A DNA stretch of 64,000 bases from Streptomyces sp. 1331.2. Lineage in GTDB: Bacteria > Actinomycetota > Actinomycetes > Streptomycetales > Streptomycetaceae. The stretch is taken from contig NZ_OBMJ01000001.1 in assembly GCF_900199205.1 (NCBI RefSeq), positions 3,165,001 to 3,229,000 of the forward strand, in the 5' to 3' direction. Within the stretch, counting starts at the first letter, position 1, and the number at the start of each line of letters is the position of its first letter. Position numbers and translations under genes: made by a program. The notes below the pieces were generated by a model. The model did no database searches and was not told where the DNA came from. It saw only the letters and a list, made by a program, of their open reading frames with translations. Shown piece after piece: positions 51,270-60,762 of this stretch.

Positions 51270-52730
51270 TCAGAGCAGGCCGAAGGCCGGCATCAGGTAG
51301 TAGAAGGCGAACACCCCGGCCACCACGTACAGCGGGACCGGCACGGTGCGGCCGCGGCCGACGGCCAGGCGCAGGACGCAGAAGGCGATGAAGCCGAAGC
51401 CGATGCCGTTGGTGATGCTGTAGGTGAACGGCATCATCACGATGGTCAGGAAGGCCGGGATCGCGATCGTGTAGTCGGCCCAGTCGATCTCCTTGACCGA
51501 GTTGGCCAGGATCAGGAAGCCGACGGTGACCAGGGCCGGGGTGGCGGCCTGGGCGGGGACCATGGTGGCGAGCGGGGTCAGGAAGAGCGCCACCACGAAG
51601 AGCAGGCCGGTGACGATCGAGGCGAAGCCCGTCCGGGCGCCCTCGCCGACGCCCGCGGTCGACTCCACGAAGCAGGTGTTGGCGGAGGAGGAGGTGGCGC
51701 CGCCGGCCGCGGTGGCGATGCCGTCGACCATCAGGATCCGGTTGATGCCGGGCAGGTCGCCCTTCTCGTCCAGCAGGTGGGCCTCGTCGGCCACGCCGAG
51801 GATGGTGCCCATCGCGTCGAAGAAGCACGACATCAGCACGGTGAAGACGAAGAGGCAGCCGGTCAGCACGCCGACCTTCTCGAAGCCGCCGAACAGGCTG
51901 ACCTTGCCGACCAGTCCGAAGTCCGGCGCGGCGACCGGGTTGCCCGGCCAGGTCGGGACGGTCAGGCCCCACTTGAGCGCCGGGATGTCGACCAGCTTGT
52001 CGATCACCACGGCGAGCGCGGTGGAGACCGCGATGCTGATCAGGATCGCGCCGGGTACCTTGCGGATCACCAGGATCAGGGTGAGCAGCAGGCCGACGAC
52101 GAAGACCAGGACGGGGAAGCCGAGCAGGTGCCCGTTGCCGCCGAGCTGCAGCGGGACGGTGGTGTGCGCGGCGTCCGGGATGCGGCTGACGAAGCCGGAG
52201 TCGACCAGGCCGACCAGGCTGATGAACAGGCCGATGCCGATCGCGATGGCCTTGCGCAGTCCGAGCGGGACGGCGTTCATGACCCGCTCGCGCAGCCCGG
52301 TGGCGACCAGCAGCATGATCGCGAAGCCGGCCAGGACGACCATGCCCATGGCGTCCGGCCAGGTCATCTTGGGGGCGAGCTGGAGCGCCACGATGGTGTT
52401 GACGCCGAGTCCGGCGGCCAGGCCGATCGGGACGTTGCCGATGACTCCCATCAGCAGGGTGGTGAGCCCGGCGGTGAGAGCGGTGGCGGTGACCAGCTGG
52501 GCGCTGTCCAGGTGGGCCCCGGTCATGTCCGTGGCGCTGGCCAGGATGATCGGGTTCAGTACCAGGATGTACGCCATGGTGAAGAAGGTGGCGATGCCGC
52601 CGCGGATCTCACGCGGCAGCGTGGAGCCGCGCTCGCTGATCCGGAAGTAGCGGTCGACGGCGCCGGTGGGGGGCTGGGGCGCGGCGTCGGCGGGTTCGGG
52701 CGACTCGGTGGTCGGCTGGACCACAGGCAT
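51270..52730 (-). CDS. NCS2-family purine permease
   Basis: Membrane transporter of 486 residues with about 13 helices, belonging to the AzgA-like branch that imports adenine, guanine or hypoxanthine with protons. GGIATFFTMAYILVLNPIIL, GLGVNTIVALQLAPKMTWPD and ATSSSANTCFVESTAGVGEG are the conserved motifs. The ATG at 52730 follows GAGGAC. It is transcribed away from the small DUF2530 gene. Specificity within purines cannot be decided. Confidence 0.92.
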   Translation of the reverse strand: MPVVQPTTESPEPADAAPQPPTGAVDRYFRISERGSTLPREIRGGIATFFTMAYILVLNPIILASATDMTGAHLDSAQLVTATALTAGLTTLLMGVIGNVPIGLAAGLGVNTIVALQLAPKMTWPDAMGMVVLAGFAIMLLVATGLRERVMNAVPLGLRKAIAIGIGLFISLVGLVDSGFVSRIPDAAHTTVPLQLGGNGHLLGFPVLVFVVGLLLTLILVIRKVPGAILISIAVSTALAVVIDKLVDIPALKWGLTVPTWPGNPVAAPDFGLVGKVSLFGGFEKVGVLTGCLFVFTVLMSCFFDAMGTILGVADEAHLLDEKGDLPGINRILMVDGIATAAGGATSSSANTCFVESTAGVGEGARTGFASIVTGLLFVVALFLTPLATMVPAQAATPALVTVGFLILANSVKEIDWADYTIAIPAFLTIVMMPFTYSITNGIGFGFIAFCVLRLAVGRGRTVPVPLYVVAGVFAFYYLMPAFGLL

Positions 52731-52897
52731 GCGTGCGTCCTCTGTGGGGGAGCTGAGGAGAGGGTGGTGAACGCCCGGGGCGACGGTGGCCGGGCTCAGA
52801 GCATTCAGTATGGTTTCCCGGTCGCACACGCGCTATCTTCGCGCGTAGAGCCAGGCAGGGCCCGGGAAAGTCCGCGGCCGGGCCGGGAAAGCTCCGG

Positions 52898-52926
52898 CGA
52901 GGCCTGCCAAAGTCCGGCAGGCCTCG
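52898..52926. promoter_or_regulatory. 11-bp stem in the permease/DUF2530 divergent gap
   Basis: CGAGGCCTGCC (52898-52908) pairs perfectly with 52916-52926 across a 7-nt loop. Nearby runs of GGGAAAGTCCG-like sequence flank it. It lies in the permease promoter region, not downstream of a gene, so it could be an attenuator or operator. Confidence 0.4.
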
Positions 52927-52957
52927 GGAAAATCCGACAGGCCCCCCCGCCGCCCCG

Positions 52958-52963
52958 TACGCT
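52958..52963 (+). promoter_or_regulatory. Leaderless -10 box of the DUF2530 gene
   Basis: TACGCT ends 7 nt before the ATG at 52971, which has no ribosome site. Confidence 0.55.
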
Positions 52964-52970
52964 AGGCCCC

Positions 52971-53282
52971 ATGCCCAAGACGCCGCTGCACCCCTCGCCC
53001 CCTCCGCTGGAGGCCAACGACGTCGCCATCGTCGGCGGCGGCACGGTGGTGTGGTTCGTCGCCTTCCTCGCCCTGCTCCCCTTCCAGGGCACCCTCTCCG
53101 AGCACGGCCACGGCACCTGGCCGTGGATCTGCCTCTCCGGCGGCCTGCTCGGTCTGATCGGCCTCTGGTACTGCCGCGCCCGCCGGGACGCGATCGCTCG
53201 CAGCCGCGCCGCCGAGGCGGCCCGGACGGCCGGGAGCGCGGCGGAGGGCAACGGTCAGGACCCGGCCACCCAGTCGGACTGA
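52971..53282 (+). CDS. DUF2530 small membrane protein
   Basis: Protein of 103 residues with a polar start, two membrane helices (NDVAIVGGGTVVWFVAFLAL and WPWICLSGGLLGLIGLWYCR) and a charged tail (RRDAIARSRAAEAARTAGS). The pattern matches DUF2530. A P-type ATPase follows after 52 nt. Function is unknown; the leaderless start is well placed. Confidence 0.85.
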   Translation: MPKTPLHPSPPPLEANDVAIVGGGTVVWFVAFLALLPFQGTLSEHGHGTWPWICLSGGLLGLIGLWYCRARRDAIARSRAAEAARTAGSAAEGNGQDPATQSD

Positions 53283-53321
53283 ATAGTCCTTTAGTAGCAC
53301 GCATCGGACAAAAGGCGCCCG

Positions 53322-53327
53322 TAGAGT
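53322..53327 (+). promoter_or_regulatory. Leaderless -10 box of the P-type ATPase gene
   Basis: TAGAGT is followed by 7 nt and the ATG at 53335, in the pattern of a leaderless transcript. Confidence 0.5.
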
Positions 53328-53334
53328 CGGTGCC

Positions 53335-55794
53335 ATGACGCAGCCTGCCCAGCCAGCGGAAGAGCGGCCGACGGACGGCGAGCACCCGGACGGAGCCCAC
53401 CCCCTCGGGCTGCTGCCCGGCCGGCGCGGCGGCCTGACCACCGCCGAGGTGGCCGAGCGGGTCACGAAGGGGCAGGTCAACGACGTCCCGGTACGGTCCA
53501 GCCGCTCCACCAAGGAGATCGTCCGGGCCAACGTCTTCACCCGCTTCAACGCGATCATCGGCGTGATGTTCGGGATCATCCTGGTCGTCGGACCGATCCA
53601 GGACGGCCTGTTCGGCCTGGTCATCGTCGCCAACACGGCGATCGGCATCATCCAGGAGCTGCGCGCCAAGAAGACCCTGGACAGCCTGGCCCTGATCGGC
53701 GAGGCCCGCCCGCAGGTCCGCCGGGACGGCACCGTCCAGCAGATCGGCGTCTCCGAGATCGTCCTCGACGACACCGTGCTGCTCGGCATCGGCGACAAGG
53801 TGATCGTGGACGGCGAGGTCACCGAGGCGGAGGGCCTGGAGGTCGACGAGTCGCTGCTCACCGGCGAACCCGACCCGGTCCTCAAGCAGCCCGGCGCCCA
53901 GGTGATGTCCGGCAGCTTCGTGGTGGCCGGCGCGGGCGCGTTCACCGCGACCAGGGTCGGCCGCGAGGCCTACGCGGCGCAGCTCGCCGAGGAGGCCAGC
54001 AAGTTCACCCTGGTGAAGTCGGAGCTGCGCAGCGGCATCGACAGCATCCTGCGGTTCATCACCTACCTGCTGATCCCCACCGCGATCGGTCTGATCATCA
54101 GCCAGCTGGCCGTCGAGGGCCGGGACTGGCGCGAGGCCGTGCGCCGCATGGTGGCCGGCATCGTCCCGATGGTCCCCGAGGGCCTGGTGCTGCTGACCTC
54201 GGTGGCCTTCGCGATCGGCGTGATCCGGCTCGGCCGCAAGCAGTGCCTGGTCCAGGAGCTGCCGGCGATCGAGGGCCTGGCCCGGGTGGACACCGTCTGC
54301 CTGGACAAGACCGGCACCCTCACCGAGGGCGGCATGGACGTGATCGACCTGCGGGTGCTCTCGAACGGGGAGCCCGCCGTCCTCGACCCGGACACCATCA
54401 AGCACGCGCTCGCCGTGATGGCCGGCGCCGACGCCCGCCCCAACCCGTCCATGCAGGCGGTCATCGACGCGTACGGGCGCGGCGACGGCGACGACGCGCG
54501 CGGCCGCAACGGCTGGCGGGTGATCGAGGCAATGCCCTTCTCCTCCGCCCGCAAGTGGAGCGGCGTGCAGCTGCTGGAGCCGCAGGGCGGCGAGGCCAGC
54601 TGGCTGCTCGGCGCCCCCGACGTGCTGCTACCCGCCGGGCACCCGGCGCTGGCCGAGGTGGACGAACTGGGCGCCAAGGGCCTGCGGGTGCTGCTGCTGG
54701 GCCGTACGCCCGACCCGCTGGACTCCCCCGACCCGGCCGCCGGCCTCACCCCGCTCGCGCTGGTGGTGCTGCAGCAGCGGCTGCGCGGCGACGCCGCCGA
54801 CACCCTGCGGTACTTCGAGGGGCAGCGGGTCCGGGCCAAGGTCATCTCCGGCGACGCGGCGGTCTCGGTCGGCGCGGTCGCCTCCCACCTGGGCCTGCCC
54901 GGCGCCGACCGGCCGCTGGACGCCCGCACCCTGCCCACCGACCCCGAGGAGCTGGCCGAGACCGCCGACCGGACCAGCGTCTTCGGCCGGGTCACCCCAC
55001 AGCAGAAGCGCCAACTGGTCGGGGCGCTGCAGTCCCGCGGCCACACCGTGGCGATGACCGGCGACGGCGTCAACGACGTGCTCGCGCTCAAGGACGCCGA
55101 CATCGGCGTGGCGATGGGCACCGGCTCCGACGCGACCAAGGCGGTCGCCCAGATCGTGCTGCTGAACGACTCCTTCGCGACCCTGCCCTCGGTGGTCGCC
55201 GAGGGCCGCCGGGTGATCGGCAACATCGAGCGGGTCGCGTCGCTGTTCCTGGTGAAGACGGTCTACTCGGTGCTCCTGGCGCTGCTGGTGATCTTCACCC
55301 ACTCCCCGTACCCGTTCCTGCCCCGGCACTCCACCGTGCTGTCCTCGCTCACCATCGGCGTGCCGGCTTTCTTCCTGGCCCTCGCGCCCAACAACGAGCG
55401 GGCCCGCACCGGCTTCGTGAAGCGGGTGCTGCGCCTGGCGATCCCCGGCGGCGCCATCGCCGGGACGGGCACCTTCGTCGCCTACGCGCTCGCCCGCGCC
55501 AACCACACGACCGACCTCAAGGCCGACACCAGCGTGGCCACCCTGACGCTCTTCCTGATCGCCATCTGGGTCCTGGCCATCGTCGCCCGCCCGTACAGCT
55601 GGTGGCGGCTGCTGCTGATCGGCGCCATGGGCGGAGCGTTCTCGCTGGTCCTGCTGGTGCCCGCGCTGTCCGACTTCTTCCAGCTCTCCCTGGTCGGCAC
55701 CCGCGACCCCTGGGTGGGCGTCTGCATCGCGGTGGTCTGCGGCATCGCCCTGGAGGTCACCTGGCTCGTCCTGAAGCGCCGCGGCCTGGAGTGA
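53335..55794 (+). CDS. Cation-transporting P-type ATPase
   Basis: Membrane pump of 819 residues. The phosphorylation motif is CLDKTGTLT at about residues 323-331, the hinge motif GDGVNDV at about 577-583 and the membrane motif MVPEGL before it. Ten hydrophobic segments are expected. It is near the P2-type (Ca2+/Mg2+/Mn2+) group but lacks a metal-binding N-terminal domain, so it is not a P1B copper pump. The exact ion is not readable. It starts just after DUF2530. Confidence 0.9.
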   Translation: MTQPAQPAEERPTDGEHPDGAHPLGLLPGRRGGLTTAEVAERVTKGQVNDVPVRSSRSTKEIVRANVFTRFNAIIGVMFGIILVVGPIQDGLFGLVIVANTAIGIIQELRAKKTLDSLALIGEARPQVRRDGTVQQIGVSEIVLDDTVLLGIGDKVIVDGEVTEAEGLEVDESLLTGEPDPVLKQPGAQVMSGSFVVAGAGAFTATRVGREAYAAQLAEEASKFTLVKSELRSGIDSILRFITYLLIPTAIGLIISQLAVEGRDWREAVRRMVAGIVPMVPEGLVLLTSVAFAIGVIRLGRKQCLVQELPAIEGLARVDTVCLDKTGTLTEGGMDVIDLRVLSNGEPAVLDPDTIKHALAVMAGADARPNPSMQAVIDAYGRGDGDDARGRNGWRVIEAMPFSSARKWSGVQLLEPQGGEASWLLGAPDVLLPAGHPALAEVDELGAKGLRVLLLGRTPDPLDSPDPAAGLTPLALVVLQQRLRGDAADTLRYFEGQRVRAKVISGDAAVSVGAVASHLGLPGADRPLDARTLPTDPEELAETADRTSVFGRVTPQQKRQLVGALQSRGHTVAMTGDGVNDVLALKDADIGVAMGTGSDATKAVAQIVLLNDSFATLPSVVAEGRRVIGNIERVASLFLVKTVYSVLLALLVIFTHSPYPFLPRHSTVLSSLTIGVPAFFLALAPNNERARTGFVKRVLRLAIPGGAIAGTGTFVAYALARANHTTDLKADTSVATLTLFLIAIWVLAIVARPYSWWRLLLIGAMGGAFSLVLLVPALSDFFQLSLVGTRDPWVGVCIAVVCGIALEVTWLVLKRRGLE

Positions 55795-55864
55795 GCGGCC
55801 CGGCGCGAGCGGCCCGGGTGCGGGCCCGAGTACGGGTAGCGTGGCCACGGAGGGGGTGCCACAC

Positions 55865-56125
55865 ATGGCGGACACACACGGGGATTCCGAGCGCGAGACC
55901 GGGCAGGTGGAGGCCTTCGCCGCCTTCCTGGCCGGCCTGCTGGCGGCCGGGCTGACGGTGCTGGTGCTGCTGGGCGGCAGCTGGCTGATGAACGCCGACG
56001 AGCTGACCGCGCCCTCGCGGCCGTGGATCCCGACGGCCCTGAAGGCCCTGGTGGCGGCCGTCTGGCCGGCCACCACCGTCCTCGTCTACCTCCGGCTCAA
56101 GCGTCGTCGGCGGGGGCGGGCCTGA
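55865..56125 (+). CDS. Small two-helix membrane protein
   Basis: Protein of 86 residues with an acidic N terminus (ADTHGDSERETGQVEAFAAF), two hydrophobic helices (FLAGLLAAGLTVLVLLGGSW and PTALKALVAAVWPATTVLVY) and a basic tail (RRRRGRA). GGAGGGGG precedes the ATG at 55865. It stands 70 nt after the ATPase gene and ends three nt before the convergent sacsin-like gene. No family is recognised. Confidence 0.7.
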   Translation: MADTHGDSERETGQVEAFAAFLAGLLAAGLTVLVLLGGSWLMNADELTAPSRPWIPTALKALVAAVWPATTVLVYLRLKRRRRGRA

Positions 56126-56128
56126 GGC

Positions 56129-59100
56129 TCAGCCCTCGAAGTCCCGGGCCGCCGACAGCTCGTACGCCCGGTCCGGCTCGCTGAGCGCGGCCAGCACCTC
56201 GAAACGCCGGTGCCACTGCCCGACCGACCAGGCGAGCCCGGCCGCCAGGCCCTCCGGGGTGGCCGCGTGCAGCAGCCCGGGCACCGGCGGGACCTCGAAC
56301 TCGTCGTCCTCGTCGTCGGCCTCGGCCAGCTCCGGGTCGTACGGCGGCTCCGGGGCGTCCGCCCCGGTGTCCCACCGCCAGTCGACCGCCGCCTCGGCGC
56401 CGTCCGGCCCGACGACCAGCAGCTCCTCGTGCTCCTCGTAGGCGACCGGGCAGCCGGGCAGCAGCTCCCGCACCACGGCCGGGACGCGGTGCAGCACGCC
56501 CTCGGAGAGCACCCGGCCGCCGGCCACCTCGCTGGCCAGCGACACGTGCAGCCGCTCGGCGAGGTCGGCCGCGAGCGCCGGGGCGACCGGCAACAGCGGG
56601 TACGGGTGCAGCAGTTGGACCAGGTCGGGGGCGTCCGCGACGACCGCCTCGGTGGCGTCCACCACCACGGTGTGGTCCGGCCGGCGCCCGGTGTCCGGGT
56701 CCAGCGGCGGCAACGCCCGTACCACGTCCAGCGGTTCGATCCGCTCGCGGTCCACCCGGGCCAACGCGCTGTGGATGCCGTGCAGTTGGCGGTGGCCGAC
56801 CTCGGCGGCCGGGTCGGTCAGCCGGTCCAGCAGCTCGTCCGGGCCGTGCAGCTCGGCGAGCAGCGCGGCCAGCGTGGTGCGCACCCCGAGGGCGTGCAGG
56901 AACTGCTCGTCCAGGGTGGTGCGCGCCTCGTCGTAGAGGCCGCGCAGCAGCGGGTCGGCGCCGGCGGCCCGCAGACCGGCGGGCTCGCGGCCGTCCAGCA
57001 CCGGGTGGTCGCGCAGCCACCACGCGGTGTACGGCGGCAGGTCGGCGTACGTGCCGTCCGGCAGCAGCGTGCGCACCGGGGCGACCACGGCGTCCCGGTA
57101 CGGCGGGCGGGCCAGCGCGGCCAGCGCCTCGGGCCAGGCGTCGTCGTCCACCAGGTCGAGGTCGCGCACCGCCAGTAGTTCGGCGGCCACCGGCGGGACG
57201 CCGACCGCCTCGTCCGCCTGCAGCGCCTCCAGGGCGTCCTCGGCCCAGTCGGCGAGCCCGTCCGGCGCCTCGTCCAGCAGGCCGGTGGGGTGGCCGCCGG
57301 CCGCCCGGTCGGCCGGGACGGTGGGGTCCAGCCGCTCCAGGTCGTCCGGGTCGAGCACCACGTCCTCGGCGCGCACCAGCACGAAGTCGGCCAGCACGCC
57401 GACGGCCGCCAGCACCTCGGGGCCCCAGCGCTCCAGCAGCTCGTCGTCCACCCAGCCGGCGTCCTCCTCGCGCGCGAGCGCGGCGAACGGGCTTCCGGGC
57501 AGCACCAGTTCGCCCGCGCGGGCCGGCTCGCCCTCGTCGTCGAGCAGCGCCAGCCGGGCCAGCCAGGGGTGCTCGCCCGGCTCCGGGTCGGCGGCCTTCA
57601 CCAGGGCCAGGACGGCGTCGGCGAGTTCGAGCGCGGCGTCCAGGTCGTCCTCGGCCAACTCGAACGAACGGGCGACGGCGGCCCGCACCTCGGGGGTGTC
57701 CAGCACCCCGGCCGGGGTGGCGGTGCCGGCGCCGAGCTTGGCCAGCAGCGGGTGGGCGGCCTCGGGGTGGGCCAGCCGCAGGTCGAGCGCGGCGAGCGCG
57801 CCGGCCAGCGACTCGGGGTAGCCCGGGAAGGCCGCCCAGTCGGCGTCCTCGGAGGGCAGCAGGACGCGCCGCGGCCCGGTCACCGTCCGGCCGTCGGCCA
57901 GCGGTACGGGCAGCGCGCCCAGCGCCTCCGGGTCGGCCCCGCCGAGCGCCGCGTACAGGTTGCGCCACCAGGCGGGCTCACGGTCCAGGCCGCCGAGCTG
58001 GTCGACCACGTCCGCCAGCGGCACCCGGCGCACGTTCAGCACCCGCAGCTCGGAGCGGCGCTCCAGGCCGGCCGGCAGCAGCCCGGGGAAGATCGGCGCC
58101 AGCGCCTCGACCACCGAGCCGTCGGCGCCCTCCAGCAGCGTCGCGTCCCGGGGCCGCAGCGCGGGCGTGCCCTCCTCGACCGGCGCCGGGTGCGGCAGGA
58201 ACGGCGTGCCGGGCAGCCGGGACAGCACGGCCGCGCGCAGCGCGTTGTCCAATGCGCCCTGGCCGAGCGGACCGGGGACGAGCCCCAGCGAGCCGAGGTC
58301 GGCGCCGCGGGCGCGCAGCAGATCGGCGTAGCTGTCGGCGGCGCGCTCGGTGAGGAAGTCGGCCAGCGGGCCGGGCGCGACGTGCCGGCGGGTGGAGTCC
58401 AGCGGGTAGGAGGCGATCAGCAGCGCGGGCAGGCCGATCGGCTCGTCGCTGGGGGTGGGCGCGTGCAGCACGGAGGCGATGCCGGGCTGCTGCGGGGTGC
58501 CGTCCGCGGCGACCGGGACGGCCCAGGTCACCGTCCAGTACGGGCGGGCGCGCTCCTCGGTGGGCCGGTCGGCGAGCAGGTCGGCGGCCAGGGCGCCGGA
58601 GGCGCCGGCGGTCTGCCAGAGCGTCCGCCGCAGCCGTCCGCCCGCGTCGTCGGTGACGGTGACCTCGGTGACGCCGTCCGGGCGGGGCTCGGCGGCGGCC
58701 CGGGTGAGCGTCCGGGTGCCCTCCGGGGTCTCCACCACGACCTCGGCGAGGCCGGGCAGGGTGAGCAGCAGCGCGTCGTCGATCCCGGCCAACAGGCGGC
58801 GGGTCAGGTCCTCGGCGGCGGCGTCCCGCAGCGGCAGCACCACCACCGTGTCGTAGCCCTCGGGCGCCGGGCCCTCGGCGGCGAACGGCAGCCGCAGCAG
58901 CGGCACGTGGCCGTCCCGGCGGCGCAGCTCGTCGGCCAGTGCGGGCTGCGCCTCGGCCAGCGCCCGGGCCTCGCCGAGCGACCAGCGCACCCCGCCGGCG
59001 GCGCTGAGCACGGCCGGCTCGTCGGTGACCGCGAGGACGGCGGCGAACCCGACCCCGAAACGGCCGACGACGGGCTCCTCGCCGCGCTTGGAGGAGGCCC

Positions 59101-59437
59101 GCAGGGTGGACAGCGACTCGACGGCGGTCGCGTCCAGCGCGGCGCCGGTGTTGGCGGCGGCCAGCACGCCGTCGGCGAGGGTCAGCCGCAGCCGCCCGGG
59201 GCCGTGCCCGGCGCGGACCGCCGCGTCGGCCGCGTTCTGCGCCAACTCGACCACCAGGCGGTCCCGGTAGCCGCCGAGCGCCAGCTCCTCCTCGGCGTTG
59301 GCGTCCTCCCGGAACCGGGCCGGCGAGGCGGCCCAGGCGTCCAGCACCCGCCGGCGCAGCGCGGCGCTCCCGAAGGGGTCCGCGAGGTGCTCGTCCGTGC
59401 TGCTGCCGATGATCCGAGGTTCCACTGGACCTGCCAC
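56129..59437 (-). CDS. Sacsin/Hsp90-like ATP-binding protein
   Basis: Large protein of 1102 residues. Residues about 50-250 form a GHKL ATPase of the Hsp90/sacsin type: N-box VELAQNAADAAVRAG, then AANTGAALD and GRFGVGFAAVL. The rest is long and helical/beta-mixed without a second known domain; it includes highly acidic segments near the C terminus. In RefSeq such proteins are called sacsin N-terminal ATP-binding-like. A chaperone-like role is inferred only. The GTG at 59437 is the outer start; the in-frame GTG at 59425 is the alternative. Confidence 0.82.
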   Translation of the reverse strand: MAGPVEPRIIGSSTDEHLADPFGSAALRRRVLDAWAASPARFREDANAEEELALGGYRDRLVVELAQNAADAAVRAGHGPGRLRLTLADGVLAAANTGAALDATAVESLSTLRASSKRGEEPVVGRFGVGFAAVLAVTDEPAVLSAAGGVRWSLGEARALAEAQPALADELRRRDGHVPLLRLPFAAEGPAPEGYDTVVVLPLRDAAAEDLTRRLLAGIDDALLLTLPGLAEVVVETPEGTRTLTRAAAEPRPDGVTEVTVTDDAGGRLRRTLWQTAGASGALAADLLADRPTEERARPYWTVTWAVPVAADGTPQQPGIASVLHAPTPSDEPIGLPALLIASYPLDSTRRHVAPGPLADFLTERAADSYADLLRARGADLGSLGLVPGPLGQGALDNALRAAVLSRLPGTPFLPHPAPVEEGTPALRPRDATLLEGADGSVVEALAPIFPGLLPAGLERRSELRVLNVRRVPLADVVDQLGGLDREPAWWRNLYAALGGADPEALGALPVPLADGRTVTGPRRVLLPSEDADWAAFPGYPESLAGALAALDLRLAHPEAAHPLLAKLGAGTATPAGVLDTPEVRAAVARSFELAEDDLDAALELADAVLALVKAADPEPGEHPWLARLALLDDEGEPARAGELVLPGSPFAALAREEDAGWVDDELLERWGPEVLAAVGVLADFVLVRAEDVVLDPDDLERLDPTVPADRAAGGHPTGLLDEAPDGLADWAEDALEALQADEAVGVPPVAAELLAVRDLDLVDDDAWPEALAALARPPYRDAVVAPVRTLLPDGTYADLPPYTAWWLRDHPVLDGREPAGLRAAGADPLLRGLYDEARTTLDEQFLHALGVRTTLAALLAELHGPDELLDRLTDPAAEVGHRQLHGIHSALARVDRERIEPLDVVRALPPLDPDTGRRPDHTVVVDATEAVVADAPDLVQLLHPYPLLPVAPALAADLAERLHVSLASEVAGGRVLSEGVLHRVPAVVRELLPGCPVAYEEHEELLVVGPDGAEAAVDWRWDTGADAPEPPYDPELAEADDEDDEFEVPPVPGLLHAATPEGLAAGLAWSVGQWHRRFEVLAALSEPDRAYELSAARDFEG

Positions 59438-59536
59438 CTTCCGCCGCCCTGTACGTCGTAGGGCATTCTTCCCTGCCCCACCGACTGCTCCCGACCACGG
59501 CCCGGGATCACCGCCGCCCCGCCCGGGAAACGCCGA

Positions 59537-59568
59537 CGGCCCGCACCACTCGGCGAGTGGGCGGGCCG
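59537..59568 (-). terminator. Terminator of the DUF3027 gene
   Basis: A 15-bp stem with one bulged A (59537-59552 with 59554-59568) lies 15 nt past the DUF3027 stop. Confidence 0.75.
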
Positions 59569-59582
59569 CCGGACGTGCCTGC

Positions 59583-60476
59583 TCAGGAGTGGCCGAGCTC
59601 CTCGGCCGGGGCGTCCGGCTCGACCGAGCCGGAGGTGCGGTCCGGGTGGAGCTGCAGGGGCTCGACCACCAGCTCGTCCAGGATCAGCTCGGACGGCGCC
59701 GGCGGAGCCGGGATGACGGCCGCCTCGGAGTGCCCGCCGCAGCCGTACGTGAAGGAGACGATCTGGCCGTCGGCCGGCCCGAACTCGTTGCCGCACACGC
59801 CGAAGGCCTGGCCCAGCGAGCCGCCGATCGGGATCAGGAAGCCGCAGCTCCCGCAGGAGGCCGGGGCGGCCTGCGCCATCGCGGTCTGCGCGCCGTGCAC
59901 CTTCTCCCAGCGCTCGGCGGCCAGGTGCAGGCCGAGCCGGGAGAGCACCCGGCTGCGGCCCAGGCCGAGCTCCTCGGCCACGGCGTTGATCCGGGCGCGG
60001 GCCGGCGCGGGCTGGACGTGCGGGTCGGTGACGACCAGGTCCTCGGCCTCCGCGAGGGCGACGGCGGAGTTCGGCGCCGGCTCGTCCTCGCCGGTCCAGC
60101 CGGGCTCCAGCCGCGGGTCGTCGGCGCCGGTGGGCAGCAGGTCGCCGGGGCCCATGTCGCCGGGCCGCAGCCGCTCGCTCCACGGCACCCACTCGGGGGC
60201 GAGGATGGCGTCGGCGCCGGGCAGCAGGACGACCTCGTCCAGGGTGACGTTCTTGGCGCGCGGGGCGCGGGCGACGGTGACCGCCCAGTGCCAGCCGCGG
60301 TAGGCGGCGTCCAGGCACTCGAAGGTGTGGGTGACGACGCGGTCGGCATCCGCCTGGGCGCCGATGTGCGGCCCGACGGCCTCCGCTCCGACGGCCTCCT
60401 CCGCTGCCTGGCGGGCGAGTTCGACGGCCTCGGCACAGAGCCGGTCGGGGGTACGGCTTCGCATCGCAGCACTCAC
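59583..60476 (-). CDS. DUF3027 protein with zinc-ribbon-like cysteines
   Basis: Protein of 297 residues found across actinobacteria. The N-terminal RSRTPDRLCAEAVELARQAA and LPGADAILAPEWVPWSERLR are family segments. A C-x2-C ... C set (SCGSCGFLIPIGGSLGQAFG then VCGNEFGPADG) suggests zinc binding. It starts at the GTG 60476 (the ATG at 60464 is the alternative). It is divergent from the MFS gene. Its function is unknown. Confidence 0.82.
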   Translation of the reverse strand: MSAAMRSRTPDRLCAEAVELARQAAEEAVGAEAVGPHIGAQADADRVVTHTFECLDAAYRGWHWAVTVARAPRAKNVTLDEVVLLPGADAILAPEWVPWSERLRPGDMGPGDLLPTGADDPRLEPGWTGEDEPAPNSAVALAEAEDLVVTDPHVQPAPARARINAVAEELGLGRSRVLSRLGLHLAAERWEKVHGAQTAMAQAAPASCGSCGFLIPIGGSLGQAFGVCGNEFGPADGQIVSFTYGCGGHSEAAVIPAPPAPSELILDELVVEPLQLHPDRTSGSVEPDAPAEELGHS

Positions 60477-60762
60477 GGCGTCGATTCTCTCCCAGTTCTT
60501 CTGTCGCCCACGGCGTGTTGCCCATTCCGTCGCGGCTCGGTAGTCCCTCATCCATTCTGCGCGACCGGCGGCCGCCTCGGGTACCGACCGCGCCGCTCGA
60601 CCGGCCTGCCGGCGCCCGGGCGCCCAGCGGGCGGACCCTGGGGCAGGCTACCCGCCGGTCGGCGCCCCGGCACAGTCCGGGGCGGACCCGACGGTTCCGG
60701 AGGCCGCGCCGAGTGGGGTGCAATCCCGCGTCGGCGCGGCAAATCTGGGGCAGGATGGGCTT

